64,000 bases of DNA from Abelmoschus esculentus (GCA_035048815.1 JAUCBN010000028.1:10471001-10535000), one strand, 5' to 3'; positions 47,711 to 58,875 are shown, counted from the stretch's first letter. The notes: a model not told the origin generated them from the sequence alone. Numbers and translations are program-made.

Positions 47711-47889
47711 ATGTATAATTAATAAATAAAATTTTCTTTATATTTTTATGTTTTCATTTTCGTTCTTATTTACTTTTTTAATGAATTATAATTTAAACTT
47801 AAATCTAATATTAATAGGCTAATAAAGTGAAATTTTAAAATAAATATTAAATTCAAAGATATTTGAATACAAAAAATAAAAATAAATAT

Positions 47890-48690
47890 TTATTTCCTCC
47901 TAGGGATTTTTTGTCGATGTAAGGATGATGTCTGAGCGTACCATCTAGGAGGTTGAACTATTCTTCTTGGTTAATCTAGAGTTTGCTTATCGTTACAAAA
48001 TGGATCATCCATCATTTGCATCGAAGATGGTTTAGCATACATATCTTCTAGATGAAATGATGAGCTACTAATAGTTGACGTACCAATAACCATGAGTTTC
48101 TCATATACACATATATTAGAAGATATTAAAATTTTGGTATGTATCCTCCATAAGATGAGATATCACCAAATTTTGGTTGTTCTAAAATATTACCAAATAG
48201 TGTATAACCAGGTTCTATGGGTTGATCCTAATTTTTTATTGCCTACACATGTTTAGCGGATTGCAATGGAGACCACAAAGAATTTTATCTTATAGAATAA
48301 TCCCAATTTGATTCATCTATTTGTTCTTTAGAGCTTTAACCAAACTCACGTTGTAATTGTATGTGTTTTGAATAACGTGAATTTTTAAGTCATTTATTTG
48401 CATCATTGATAGATATCATAAACGATTTTCTATTTTTAGAATACCATAAATAATACTCTATATTAAACTCAAAATCACTAACGTGAATTAAAATAATAAA
48501 AAAAATCATAGCGTATATCTTTCGTCCCACAGTGAAATAAAAATGTCATGCTTCAGAGCCTAATTATCATCAAATCTACCTCTATATACAGTATGCATAT
48601 GTTCGATAGCTGATGGAGCTTTAGGATTATACTGATGAAAATTGAACTGTCATAACACTCTATCAACACAATTATGCTCTACGATAAAAA
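47890..48690 (-). pseudogene. Plant mobile domain (MAIN/PMD-like) gene remnant
   Basis: On the minus strand, from about 48680: 'VDRVL' stop 'QFNFHQYNPKAPSAIEHMHTV', 'YRGRFDDN' stop 'ALKHDIFISLWDERY'. This matches the C-terminal part of plant mobile domain proteins (pattern RVLRQFxxxQxIP, LRGRxxxDW, Y/FIxLWxxR). Further on, 'EPGYTLFGN' and 'EQPKFGDISSYGGYIP' fit the Pro/Tyr-rich tail of such proteins. Stops and frameshifts throughout. PMD genes are often carried by MULE and Ty3 elements; here one faces a MULE transposase remnant 180 bp away. Confidence 0.6.
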
Positions 48691-48701
48691 ATGTTTCAAA
48701 G

Positions 48702-49954
48702 TGTAACCCCTCGACCCGCTCTAGACAGAACCTGGCTCAAACGAGCTATACGGGGAATACCGAGGCTAATCCGGAGGCTGACCCAAATAAACGACCCTAA
48801 TTATTTTTTTATATTTTCATCTTATCTAGATGCTTTATTTTTGATCCTATATGTTTATGCAAAGATAATATTCTATTACAGCGGAAATATATAAGGAATG
48901 AGTCCTAAAATGTACAAACATGTTTCATGGATCAAAATATAATTTTCCAAAATTTTATGCACTAATCGTAAGATTAAAATTACAAATCCTTAATTAATTC
49001 CATAACATACTTGTATCTTAAATTTTAGTCCTAAATACACATTGTCCACGTATCATATAAACTTACTAGATACATTACAACCTAATTAGAAAAAAAATAT
49101 TCAAACTCCTAAAAGCATGCTTCAACTTCAACAACACTCAAATTCACACTTAGGGATATCAAGAATCAAACTTCCATATAACTTTTATTATAATTAAAGG
49201 AATATCATTAGGCAATTCAAATTCATGCCACAAAATTACGTCCATATAGATAATCATTCTAGCCTTTGAAAGTGAAAATAGCATAAACATCATTCTCAAT
49301 ATGATATCCTATCCCCATTGCTCTCTCGCTAGTACTAATGTTATAAACATTCTTGAGATTTTATTTGACGGTTACCTGGATCCTTGTTTCTCTTTGTTGC
49401 CTCCACACTAAATACTCTACATTGCATGGTAAATGAGAGGGTAAAAATTCGCTTAGTGAGTGAATAAAAATATATTTAAATCACATTTAAAAATAACTTG
49501 TAATGCAACCCATATTAAACCATTTTCTTAAATTTAAAAATCAAGTCATATTCTTTATGAAAATATTCAATAGTGGCAAACAACTTCACCTTTTGAAAAT
49601 CAACAAGTTTATCATGGCTCACAAGCCACAAAATCTTTTCAAAATTACATTTTTGAAATCACATACTTTGTAAGCGTAACCAAATCTTACATGCTACTCA
49701 TAGCAAGACTTATAAATTATTTGAGCTCAATAAGAAAACATATTCAATCTTCAAATTGCACCAAAACAATAAATAATTTATACTTGTGTTTTTCACATGT
49801 TAGTTAAGTGAAACGATTAGCCTTTCCTCTAATCGTTGGGATAAATGGACACACGTGAATGGCATTGTACCACCTAATTACGTAGATTGACTATCACAAT
49901 CTAAAGATCTCACCTTAGTGTTTGAGATAGTCCTCCATACCCGAATACAATATG
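48702..49954 (-). mobile_element. Tekay-like LTR, left part
   Basis: Begins TGTAACCCCTCGACC on the + strand (complement of an LTR end GGGGTTACA). It is read as minus-oriented because its right continuation (53357 onward) is the reverse complement of the LTR near 62219. It is interrupted at 49954/53357 by a solo LTR with a perfect target duplication, which proves that the two parts were once joined. No coding sequence. Confidence 0.55.
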
Positions 49955-50058
49955 TGTAATCACTAATTTTATCCGGTGTCTAAATTCGGGTTTAATTTTA
50001 ATTTTCATTTCAATAACGGGCTTGAGAATGTCAAAAAAGAATTAAAAATTACTCTATT

Positions 50059-50490
50059 TTGTTTATTATCAATATTTTTGTCCTTATTGTGATATACATG
50101 TTTTTCTTTTATTTTATTTTATTGATTCATTTGTTAATGATATTATTAATATATTATCACTTTATTATTATCATTCCTTACTTGTTTTTTTTTATTATTA
50201 TTATTGTTATTTTATATTATCATTATCTTTTGTTATTATTATTATTATTATTTTTATTACTATTATTGTTATTGTTATTCTTATTATCATTATTATTTTA
50301 TCATTATGTTACTATTTTTATTATTATTATTATTATTTTTTATCTTTTCATTATTGTTATTATTATTATTATTGTTTTTATTATTATTATTATAATTATT
50401 ATTTTTACTACTATTGTTATTATTATTATATTATTTATATTTATCTGGTTTTATTATTATAATAAATATATTATTATTATTATTATATTT
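50059..50490. repeat. ATT/TTA-rich microsatellite region
   Basis: Long runs of TTA, ATT and TTG triplets. The apparent 146-aa open frame here consists almost only of Ile, Tyr, Leu and Phe and is not a gene. Confidence 0.9.
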
Positions 50491-50733
50491 ATTGAATAAA
50501 TAAAACTTAAACTAGAACCCAAAATAAAAATAAAACCCAATGATTAATTAACAGTCCATGTACAAAGCCCACAATATGGTGCAAAGCCCGAACCAAATAT
50601 TCAGCCCAAGTTTAAATATATTACATCAAGCCCGAATTTAAATATTATACAAGCCCATTTAATTCAAGCCCAAGCCGGATAATCAAATGAAAACCCTAAT
50701 CCCTGGTTTTGTTGTATGCGCAGCCAGATTTGA

Positions 50734-50762
50734 ACCGTTAGATCTGATTCAGATCTAACGGT
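50734..50762. repeat. 29-bp palindrome
   Basis: Arms ACCGTTAGATCTGA and TCAGATCTAACGGT are perfect complements (14 bp each) separated by one T. It lies about 420 bp upstream of the TATA box of the Tat-type LTR, at the edge of the CpG-rich island. Confidence 0.9.
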
Positions 50763-51184
50763 CGTAAACGAAGCGGCAGAAACATCTGGAGTCATCACGC
50801 GCACACGCGGCAAGGAAGAGAGCTCCCACGCGCGGCTCTTTGATTAGCCGAACGGCTCTTCGATCTCCGCGTGTAGCGTACGCGCGCCTCTTCGATGTCC
50901 GAGTAATCTCCTCATCTTCTGGCGCCCCTTCACCGCCCGATCGTCGTCGTTCGTCCACCGATCTCGGCAAGTCGTACATGTAAAAACAGCCAAAAAAAAA
51001 GGGAGTCAGAATTCGTACACAAGAAAAACGAATACCCTGGCAATGCACAAAGGATAATGGCAACAAACGCGTCAGAAAATCAGAGCAGCCCGGCCAACAA
51101 AGGACGGCTTTAACAGAGACAGACATCACAGAAATAAAAATAACAACTTTATATTCCTCTTTGATACTATGTGTAATATCCGGC

Positions 51185-51192
51185 TATAAAAG
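51185..51192 (+). promoter_or_regulatory. TATA box of the Tat-type LTR
   Basis: TATAAAAG in 'CGGCTATAAAAGC', the only strong TATA context in the GC-richer part of this LTR and in LTR orientation. Transcription start would be near 51220. Confidence 0.55.
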
Positions 51193-53356
51193 CAAAAGGC
51201 CAAAAACCATGTAAGGGGTTCCCCCGATAACCATTTTCATCAATAGAAAACCAGAAATTTCGAGAGGTAACTACATGATCTATCTTTTTGCATGCATAAG
51301 ATCGAATAGAGAGGGGGTCCGTTTTTTTACCTTTTTCTTAGAGGCGACCGAGCCTTCTTCATCGTCTTTGACTCCTCTGGCAATAATCTCACGGCACTCG
51401 TTGCGTCTGGGAGTGAGCCATGAGAGGAAGAAGTCTTATCTTCCTTTATTCGTTCTTTTCAGATCCAAAGCAGGGGACTTTCAATCTTTGTTTTTGGGTG
51501 ATGGTGTAAATCGTTTTGGGTTTTGAAGAACAAAGAAATAGAGTTTTAAAAATCGTCGGTCATTAGTGGAGGTTTTTGGAATTTAAGGTGGCCGGAATCT
51601 GGGTATTATGGTGGCCGGAGTTGATTTTCTGGAAAAATAAGATGAATGTTCATCTTCTAAGATGAACAATCCAGAGAAAGAAGGCTTTATAACTCATGTT
51701 TGGTTTAAAATATGAAACGGGGCTAATTTTTTGTGTTTTATACCTGTTTGATATTTTAAAAAAGGGTAATTTCATTAATAAATGCCTCTGTGTTTTGGCT
51801 CTAACACCTGGGGTCCTCCGAATTTTCAAAGGCATTCAATTTAGTCCTTAATTGGGTTTAAATCAGCATGTAAAATCAGTTTTATTCCAAAAAGGTCCCT
51901 CCATGTTTTTGGTCTTATTTTTAAACCTTTCCCCTAGGTTTAATTCTTCTGGAGGTCCCTGTTAAATTAAAAAATATTACAATTCGGTCACTGTTCGAAA
52001 ATAAATTTGATTTATTTTAAATTTTAATTTTAAATTTTTATTTTGTTTTAATTAAATCCATTTCCAGTGTCTTTTTGTGTGTGTTTGTCTTGGGTTTATT
52101 TATTTATTTATTTATTTTATTTGTCATTTTATTTAATTTATTCATTCGCGTTTATTTACTTACTTACTTTTATGCATGTATTTATTTTTGTTTTCTTCAT
52201 GCTTTCATTTATTTAGTCATGTGTTTATTTCATTTCTATTCGAATATTTGCACTAGTAATTTATGCTATGTCATTTTGTATGCATGTTTCATGAAGATAT
52301 TCTTAGGTTGTATTTTTTATGCTTTATATTTGTATTATGTCTTCTCATGTTTATTTATTTGTGCATCTATATTTTTGTTATTTATTAAGGCATGTTGATA
52401 TTCATATAGTTACTTTAGTGCTCTTTTATTTATTTACCCATGTGTTCTTATCTTTATTGTGTATGTAGTTATTTTGTGTATATTTATTCCTTTGTGCTAG
52501 ATATATTTTGTGTTCCATGTCTATTTTAGTGCATTTCTTAGGTATATATTTATTTATGTCATGTGTTTCAACTCATGCATATTATTTAATGGTGCATTTG
52601 TTTGTGTATATACTTTTGTTGCACTTTGTTATATCTTCATCTTGCACTTTACTTATGTGTTTATTTCATTGTGTTTATTTTTAGACATCTTGTTTTATGG
52701 TATTATGTATTATATGTATTTCAGTTTTTTTTTCGTATGTATGTTCTTTTTATTACCTTATGTTATGTATTTTATTTATTTATTTTGTTTAATTTTGCAC
52801 TACTCCTTTTTAATTAATGAATTTAATTTCGGACATCTTTATTCGGTCGTAACGGGCCCATGTTCCAATGCAATGGTCACGGTGTATGCGTTGCCTTCGA
52901 ATAAAGACACGGAAAAAAAATAAAATTGATTCGAATCTTTAAACAAAAGATTAATTTAAATGCCACTTTAATTCAAAAATATCCAAAATTAATTAAGCGA
53001 TAATTTATTTTAAAGGTACCAATTCTTGGGCAGTTTTTAAACACTAAACCTGTTTTCAAACCGTAACCGACTCTCGAACCCAAACACTTCGAATCTCTGG
53101 TTTTCCGGTGCCCGGTCTACCCAAAAGTGACCGGTGGCGACTCTAATATTTCTAAACATTCCAAATATTTTTCAAATCCCTAAATTTTTTTAAAAATTTT
53201 TAATTTCCTTTTTAGGTTTTCCAAACCCTAATTCCTAAACTTTAAACCCTAAATTTAAAAGTTCCATTTTTTAGCCTAATTCCGAATTTTCAAATTGGTG
53301 ACCCCTATTTTCATCTATACTTAATATTAAACATTTTAAAGGGTCGTTACAATATG

Positions 53357-54600
53357 AATATTATATCATACATCACTAGGCTAACCTCTAATGCATCACT
53401 CAATGAATTTATAATATGTACGAATTTTGTATTTATAGTGCACTGTGCATCCTATTAATCGATCAACTTAACCCTTTAAACATTACCTTAATATCTAACA
53501 CAAAACAAAACCAAATCTCAAGTTTCAAGTTAAAAATAGTAAGTAACCACATGAATTCCTCTAACTTATGCATTAATTGTATAAACCGATAAAAATCACT
53601 TTTTTCATGTTTTCTAAAACAAAACCATGAGAGCATCATATGCATATAAAACCTTTGTAAAAATATCTCATGAGAATTGAAACACATTCGCATTCACATA
53701 TGCACAAGTATAACACGAGCATGACTAAAACACATCATAAAGACAAAGCATAATATGAGAACTTTTAAGAAAACAATACTTAAAACTTATTTACGAGTAT
53801 AGAGAGGTTTTTCACTCTTTCCTTATGCCCAAACCTTTCAAAAAACATTTAAAACACTACCGAATTGGCAACACTCACCAATTTACCGAAACTTGCTCGA
53901 TAAGTCACCTAAAAACGTGATTCAGTTTTTCAATCTCCTTCAAACTTGTTCCTCTACATCTTGAACTAATTCAAGCATCAAAACCATAGGGTTTAGTGCA
54001 TTAAAACAAACCAAAATATCCTTCAAGTTTTATCAATACATGGCAGCCCTAAAAAACACCATAAAACCTAACTGAAACACACCGAAAATCTCTTCAAATA
54101 CAATCTAAACCTTATGTCCGAGATTAGATACTTAAAAGTAATCTTAATTACATCTAAAAACTTTAAGATTCATGTATTTAGGCATCAAAAATAGTCATAA
54201 AAAACCTTTGAACGAAAATCAAGAAAATAATTGAATTTTTATCAAGAAAATTGATTTTATTGATTCAAGGTTTTAAAGATTATTGCAATCAGCCAAGAAC
54301 TTAGGAATTCCATTAAAGAACTTTAATTTTCAGAGGTTTGAATGGTTCTCACCTCCAAAATTTATCCAACCTCCTTCTAAGTCTTAAAAACAAGTAAAAC
54401 CGAAAAAAAAAGATTTTGAAGAAGCAAAATATAAAGAATTAACCAAATAAATTTTTATTTAAATATTAATGTTTACCTTTGAAAAGATGATGGAGTGTAT
54501 GCCAAGAAGAGAAGTCGAAATTATAAGAAAATAGGGTTATATTTTGATATAAAATAGGTTTTTAGGATTAATATTTAGATATTTGGGTTATTTAATTAAA
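53357..54600 (-). mobile_element. Tekay-like LTR, right part (continues 48702-49954)
   Basis: The reverse complement near 54490-54590 has 'AATAACCCAAATA', 'CCTAAAAACCTATTTTATAT' and a following exon-like T/C-rich block. This is the same order as 62565-62660 in the LTR at 62219. It includes a TATA-like TTTTATATAAAA-type motif. A MULE with target duplication interrupts it at 54601, and related sequence seems to continue to about 55840. Confidence 0.55.
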
Positions 54601-55781
54601 GGATAAACTATATAAATGGTTCCTCGACTATATCCCAGTTATCTTTTACATCCTTTGACTATCAAATGTTACAAATTGATCCATTGACTAACTTTTCTAA
54701 TACAAATTGATCTTATGCCTTTAAAAAATTGATGAAAAGATTAAGTGGACGTTAACTTGCTGAGTTGGATTTATTCTTTATTAAAATAATAAATAACTTA
54801 CTTAGGTGAACCTTTAAAAACCCTAATCTTTCCGTCAATTCTGAAAGCTGGGTTTGAAGCGGCTTGGTTCTTGTAGAACGGTGTGTAGCTAAGACCCAGA
54901 GTCTTGACTTCACTTGATCTAGTTTCCAACAACATGTTGAGGCCTGTGTCATCGGACCGACAAGAAACAAGGCAGTAAGAGAATTTCTTGAGACCCAATT
55001 GGGATAAAAGAGACTCGACGCTCCTAAACCGTATTGAATGAGGAACGGAGAGCAAGTTTAATTATAATTTTTGGATATGGGTTCACAGTCTTGGCAGCGA
55101 GATTGGACGTTGGGGCTAAAAAGCCAACTATACATCGGTTTCTACAACCCACAAGCTTCTTGGAGGATGAAAATTTAAGAACAAAAGTGGGAATTTTTGC
55201 ATAGTCAACATTGGAAAAATGTGTACCAAGAACAAAGATAACGAGAGCTGCAAGAAAACCAGAAAAAGCTATTGTTGGTGTTCATGATCAATGTAAGGGG
55301 TTGAGGCGAAGTTCCAAAGTTAAGAGAGATGGCGATCCACTGTAACAGTGAGAGAAAATTGGAGTCCTGATAAAGAGAAAAGAAAATATTGGCTTTGAGG
55401 TTGTGGTATTTTAGATGGTGGGTTCTTGAATCTAAAGAAGTTGCTAAGTTTCTAAGAACTTGGTGGACATTAGAGAAAGAATGGTGAAGAAAAAGGGAGA
55501 GGGAGGCTTTGATTGTATTGGAAGCGGCGGTGGTAGATTAGTTTTTTAATGGTTAATACCTATGACATAAAAAGTTATTAGAATAAAAAAATTTATTTAG
55601 GTCTATTCAGCAACTAAGTCAGCAAGTTAACATCCACCTAAGCTTTCCGTCAATTTTTTAATTGCACCGGATCATTTTGTATTAAAAAAGTTATTCAATG
55701 GATCAATTTGTAATATTTGATAGTCAAAAGATGTAAAAGATAACTGAGGTATAATCGAGGGACCATTTATGTAGTTTACCT
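54601..55781. mobile_element. Pack-MULE with long terminal inverted repeats
   Basis: Left end GGATAAACTATATAAATGG, right end (complement) AGGTAAACTACATAAATGG. The inverted repeats run about 170 bp (54601-54770 and 55610-55781) with shared blocks such as 'CAGTTATCTTTTACATC', 'TTGACTATCAAAT' and 'TTACAAATTGATCCATTGA'. The flanks TTAATTAAA (54592-54600) and CTAATTAAA (55782-55790) form a 9-bp target duplication with one mismatch, the Mutator hallmark. No transposase is present. The interior is a host gene fragment (next entry), which defines a Pack-MULE. Confidence 0.85.
54785..55550 (-). pseudogene. Captured fragment of a nepenthesin-like aspartic protease gene
   Basis: Minus-strand translation from about 55550 in shifting frames: 'HHSFSNVHQVLRNLATSLDSR', 'AISLNFGTSPQPL', then 'IMNTNNSFFWFSCSSRYLC', 'DYAKIPTFVLKFSSSKKLVGC', and after a gap 'LLSQLGLKKFSYCLVS' with 'GLSYTPFYKN'. 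This order matches plant A1-family proteases of the nepenthesin type. The first catalytic motif DTGS reads NTNN (55271-55282), so the fragment cannot be an active protease. The segment between the GC motif and SQLG is shortened, and the C-terminal lobe with the second Asp is absent. (First motif shown is an excerpt.). Confidence 0.8.
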
Positions 55782-55790
55782 CTAATTAAA

Positions 55791-56755
55791 ATTATGGGTT
55801 AAAGATAATTAAAATAAACCCTTGAAAAACTTAAATCAAATAGGATCCTTAACCGGGTCGGACTGAATAAGGATCGTAGGTGTCCGGTTGGATGGTGGGC
55901 CTCGCCAATGATAGCAACACCAAGGCAATGCTGTGCTGCTCTAACCATTAAAAATACCGATGAAAGAAATCCAACAGTTCTTTTCTCAAGGTTAGGTTGT
56001 GTGTGGGTCAGACTGTGGACTTTTCCTCTATGGATTGCGTCTAAAACTAGGGTTCATCTTAATTGGAAGAAGGAATGAAAAATGTTTGGAAGCTTATACG
56101 CATGGTACAGGGAGGATCTTCTTGTGGAATAAGAAGACAATCTCTCTTTTTGTTACCATGTACATGAAAAATGAAACTTTTATTATTTGTTATTAATGAA
56201 AATTTCACTGACAAAATCAATTGAATTGAAAAATAATAATATTTTTCAAAATCTGATAAAAAAATATAAATAGTTTGTTTTAACACATCACTTTAAACTA
56301 GTGGATTTAAGTTTACAGTTTTTTATTAGGGGTTCTGGATAGAGTTTAAAAAAATTGAGTATAACCTATTTTTTAGGGTGTATAATTTAAGTATTAGATA
56401 TAAAAATTAAGATTAAAATTTAAAATTTAATTTTAAAAGATTCTTTTCTATATAGAATCGTTATTAAGTGACATGAGATTTTTGTTCCAACAAAAAGTTT
56501 GTGTAGTAAGAGGATGTGATTAAGCCCCTTAAACAATGTTTGGATTGAGGCATTATAAATATAACGTCTACGAGTCAGATTAAGTTCAAGTTTATAAATT
56601 TTAGATCAATTCAAATTAAGTTCACGTCTATATGGTTTCAGATCAGATACTAGATTAATTAGATTAATATGTAATTTAATTAATTTTTATTTGATTTATA
56701 TTAAATCAATTAACTTTAATTTTAAATTAAATAAATTAATTCAAATCATAATTTT
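55791..56755. other. Non-coding stretch right of the Pack-MULE
   Basis: The first part may still be Tekay-like LTR (to about 55840). 55980-56180 is a less AT-rich island with a 65-aa frame that resembles nothing I recognise. The remainder is AT-rich. No gene is supported. Confidence 0.4.
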
Positions 56756-57014
56756 GGGAAAATTATATTATGGGTAAGTTTTATGTGTCTATGAGACCAA
56801 CCACTAAAAACTACACACTTCATTAATTTTTTCATGTTATATTTTTTTTCAAGTGAATTTTCACTTAAAAAAAATATTTTTAAAATAAATTAACAGTAAA
56901 TATGAATGAAGATTCACTTAAAAATATATAATATAAAAAAATAATAAAATAAATATTTTTTTATAATTGATTAGAAATAACGTTATAAAGCTTACCCATG
57001 ATATATTTTTTTTC
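56756..57014. mobile_element. Small inverted-repeat element (MITE-like) upstream of the protease gene
   Basis: Left GGGAAAATTATATTATGGG and right complement GAAAAAAAATATATCATGGG, both followed by TAAG(T/C)TTTAT. The interior shares 'ATGAGACCAACCA', 'ACTTCATTAATTTTTTCATG' and 'CAAGTGAA' with the element at 60189. The flanks (ATAATTTT and AATTTTAG) are only partly alike, so the target duplication is uncertain. It ends 305 bp before the gene's start codon. Confidence 0.6.
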
Positions 57015-57131
57015 AATTTTAGATTCCTAATTAAATTTACCGTGTCCAGAAGAATTTTAGATTATTACATGACCAACTACAAGCAACAATAATTGTGCAA
57101 AAAAACAAAAAACCGGTAGGAAAAAACGTTT

Positions 57132-57196
57132 TATAAAAATATCAAATCTCAGACACGATATTTTCATTTTTAACGAATAAAAGATCAACACGTGTC
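57132..57196 (+). promoter_or_regulatory. Putative promoter with TATA and G-box/ABRE of the cysteine protease gene
   Basis: TATAAAAA at 57132-57139 and ACACGTGTC at 57188-57196, a G-box with the ABRE core ACGTG, 123 bp before the start codon. ACGTG elements bind bZIP factors of abscisic acid and drought responses, which fits the drought-inducible RD19 family. The G-box lies downstream of this TATA, so either it is in the 5' UTR or the start uses the weaker ATAAAAG near 57177. Function is inferred. Confidence 0.45.
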
Positions 57197-57318
57197 AAGA
57201 TCTCGTTATCCAACCATTGTACCACCTACTACCAATGATTTAGGAACTACCGATATAATCTCTCGTGTCTCATCGCCTGCACTTCACAAAGCTCTTTCCT
57301 TTATCCCTTTCCAAGGAA

Positions 57319-58875
57319 ATGGACCGATTCTCTATTCTCTTCCTCCTCCTCTCCGCCCTCGTCGCATCCGCCGTCGCCACCTACGTTGTCCCCGACGAGG
57401 ATCCTCTTATCCGTCAAGTTGTTCCTGATGGCGGCGTCGAGGGAGAGACCGATGACCATCTCCTGAACGCCGACCACCACTTCACGCTGTTCAAGTCCAA
57501 GTATGGGAAAACCTACTCCACCCAAGAGGAGCACGATTACCGGATGGGAGTCTTCAAGACTAACCTGCTCCGTGCCAAGCGTAATGGCCTCCTCGACCTC
57601 AGCGCCGTACACGGCGTCACGAAGTTCTCAGATCTAACTCCCTCAGAGTTCCGTCAACAGTTTCTTGGCTTGAAACCGCTCAAGCTCCCAGCCGATGCAC
57701 AAAAGGCTCCTATCCTCCCAACTGACAACTTACCGGAGAACTTTGACTGGCGCGACCATGGCGCCGTCACTGGCGTAAAAGACCAGGTAATAATAAATAT
57801 AAATTGTTTAATCACTCCGATCATCTTTTTATACAAATTCGTTCAAATTTCCCTTTTTATGATGATATTTAAAACTTTTTTTAATTTAGGGTTCGTGTGG
57901 ATCGTGCTGGTCGTTTAGCGCGGTAGGTGCTTTGGAGGGAGCCCATTATTTGTCGACAGGGGAGCTCGTAAGCTTGAGTGAGCAGCAGCTTGTTGATTGT
58001 GATCACGAGGTTTCAATCTTTCTTGCTTTACAACTTTTGATTGTTTAACTAATATTTAGATTGTTGCTTTAGAAGACTGGAATCTGTCTGTTTTTATATA
58101 TTTATTAACCAGAGAAATGCTAAAAAGATCATTTCTTGTGTAATTTCCAAACTTTCAGAAGATTTTACATAATTTTTGGCTGCAATTTCCGAGCTTTGTG
58201 TACTTTATCTAACCAACATCAACAATTAACTAAAGATAAGAATTGGGTATTTTGCAGTGTGATCCACAAGAATATGGGGCGTGTGATGCAGGGTGTAATG
58301 GTGGGCTTATGACCTCGGCTTTCGAGTACACTCTTAAGGTTGGTGGAGTTGAGAGAGAAGAGGATTATCCTTACACAGGGAATGACCGTGGTCCATGCAA
58401 ATTTGACAAGACCAAAGTCGCTGCCTCTGTTGCTAACTTCAGTGTCATTTCTGTTGACGAGGATCAAATCGCTGCCAATTTGGTGGCGCACGGTCCACTT
58501 GCAAGTAAATATCATGCCTTTTCAAGTGTTGTGTATTGATCAACATTATCACTGACTTCTTGTATATTGAATCTGAACATGTTTTGGCCTCTTGCAGTTG
58601 GTATCAATGCGGCTTTCATGCAGACTTATATAGGAGGAGTTTCTTGCCCATACATCTGTTTTAGAAGCTTGGATCACGGAGTTCTTCTGGTAGGGTATGG
58701 AGCTGAAGGTTATGCCCCAATCCGCTTCAAGAACAAGCCTTACTGGATCATAAAGAATTCATGGGGAGCAAACTGGGGAGAGGATGGGTATTACAGGATC
58801 TGTAGAGGTCGCAATGTTTGTGGAGTAGACTCCATGGTCTCGAGTGTGGCTGCCTTGCATATAAAGTCACAGTAG
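57319..58875 (+). CDS. RD19-like: RD19-type papain-like cysteine protease (cathepsin F class), four exons
   Basis: Exons 57319-57786, 57890-58009, 58258-58504 and 58598-58875 with GT/AG introns give 370 residues. A signal peptide (1-21) is followed by 'DPLIRQVV', the I29 inhibitory propeptide (about 55-112) with E71-R75-F79-N82-A86 of the ERFNAQ motif and 'GVTKFSD', and the mature enzyme from about L138. Catalytic residues are Q156, C162 ('GSCGSCWSF'), H305 ('LDHGVLLVGYG') and N332 ('IKNSWG'). Exon 1 ends exactly between Q156 and 'GSCGSCW'. The start is the second ATG of the frame (57319) because it opens the hydrophobic signal; the upstream in-frame ATG (57265) would bury it. RD19 proteases of plants are vacuolar and induced by drought or salt. 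No defects seen; likely functional. Confidence 0.95.

Larger units (their letters stand above)
49955..53351 (+). mobile_element. 3.4-kb Tat/Ogre-type solo LTR with ATATG target duplication
   Basis: Starts TGTAATCACT and ends GGGTCGTTACA. ATATG flanks both ends (49950-49954 and 53352-53356). Tat-lineage marks: length of 3397 bp, TATAAAAG at 51185-51192 followed by 'TCATCAATAGAAAA', and near the 3' end 'GTGACCGGTGGCGACTCT' (53118-53135), a signature of Ogre/Tat LTRs. There is no PBS or coding region after the end, so it is a solo LTR. Inside are an ATT-rich microsatellite (50059-50490), a GC-rich CpG-dense island (50700-51100) and a T-rich section (52030-52830). Confidence 0.75.

Noticed and set aside
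50059..50499. 146-aa open frame
   Set aside because: Made almost wholly of Ile, Leu, Tyr and Phe from TTA/ATT repeats; low-complexity artefact.
50755..51129. 124-aa minus-strand frame in GC-rich part
   Set aside because: Lies within the LTR, has no recognisable domain, and the GC-rich island explains the lack of stops.
52075..52923. Two overlapping hydrophobic frames (107 and 137 aa)
   Set aside because: T-rich section of the Tat-type LTR with TTTA repeats; no domain, and composition explains the membrane-like look.
48697..53351. Treating 48702-53351 as one 4.65-kb LTR because both ends read TGTAAC..GTTACA
   Set aside because: Flanks CAAAG and ATATG do not match, whereas starting at 49955 gives a perfect ATATG duplication; the left part belongs to another LTR.
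55999..56196. 65-aa frame
   Set aside because: No similarity recognised and no codon or promoter support.
57265..57318. Upstream ATG giving an 18-residue N-terminal extension of the cysteine protease
   Set aside because: It would place a polar stretch before the hydrophobic signal peptide; the ATG at 57319 fits the family length (370 aa) and secretory start.
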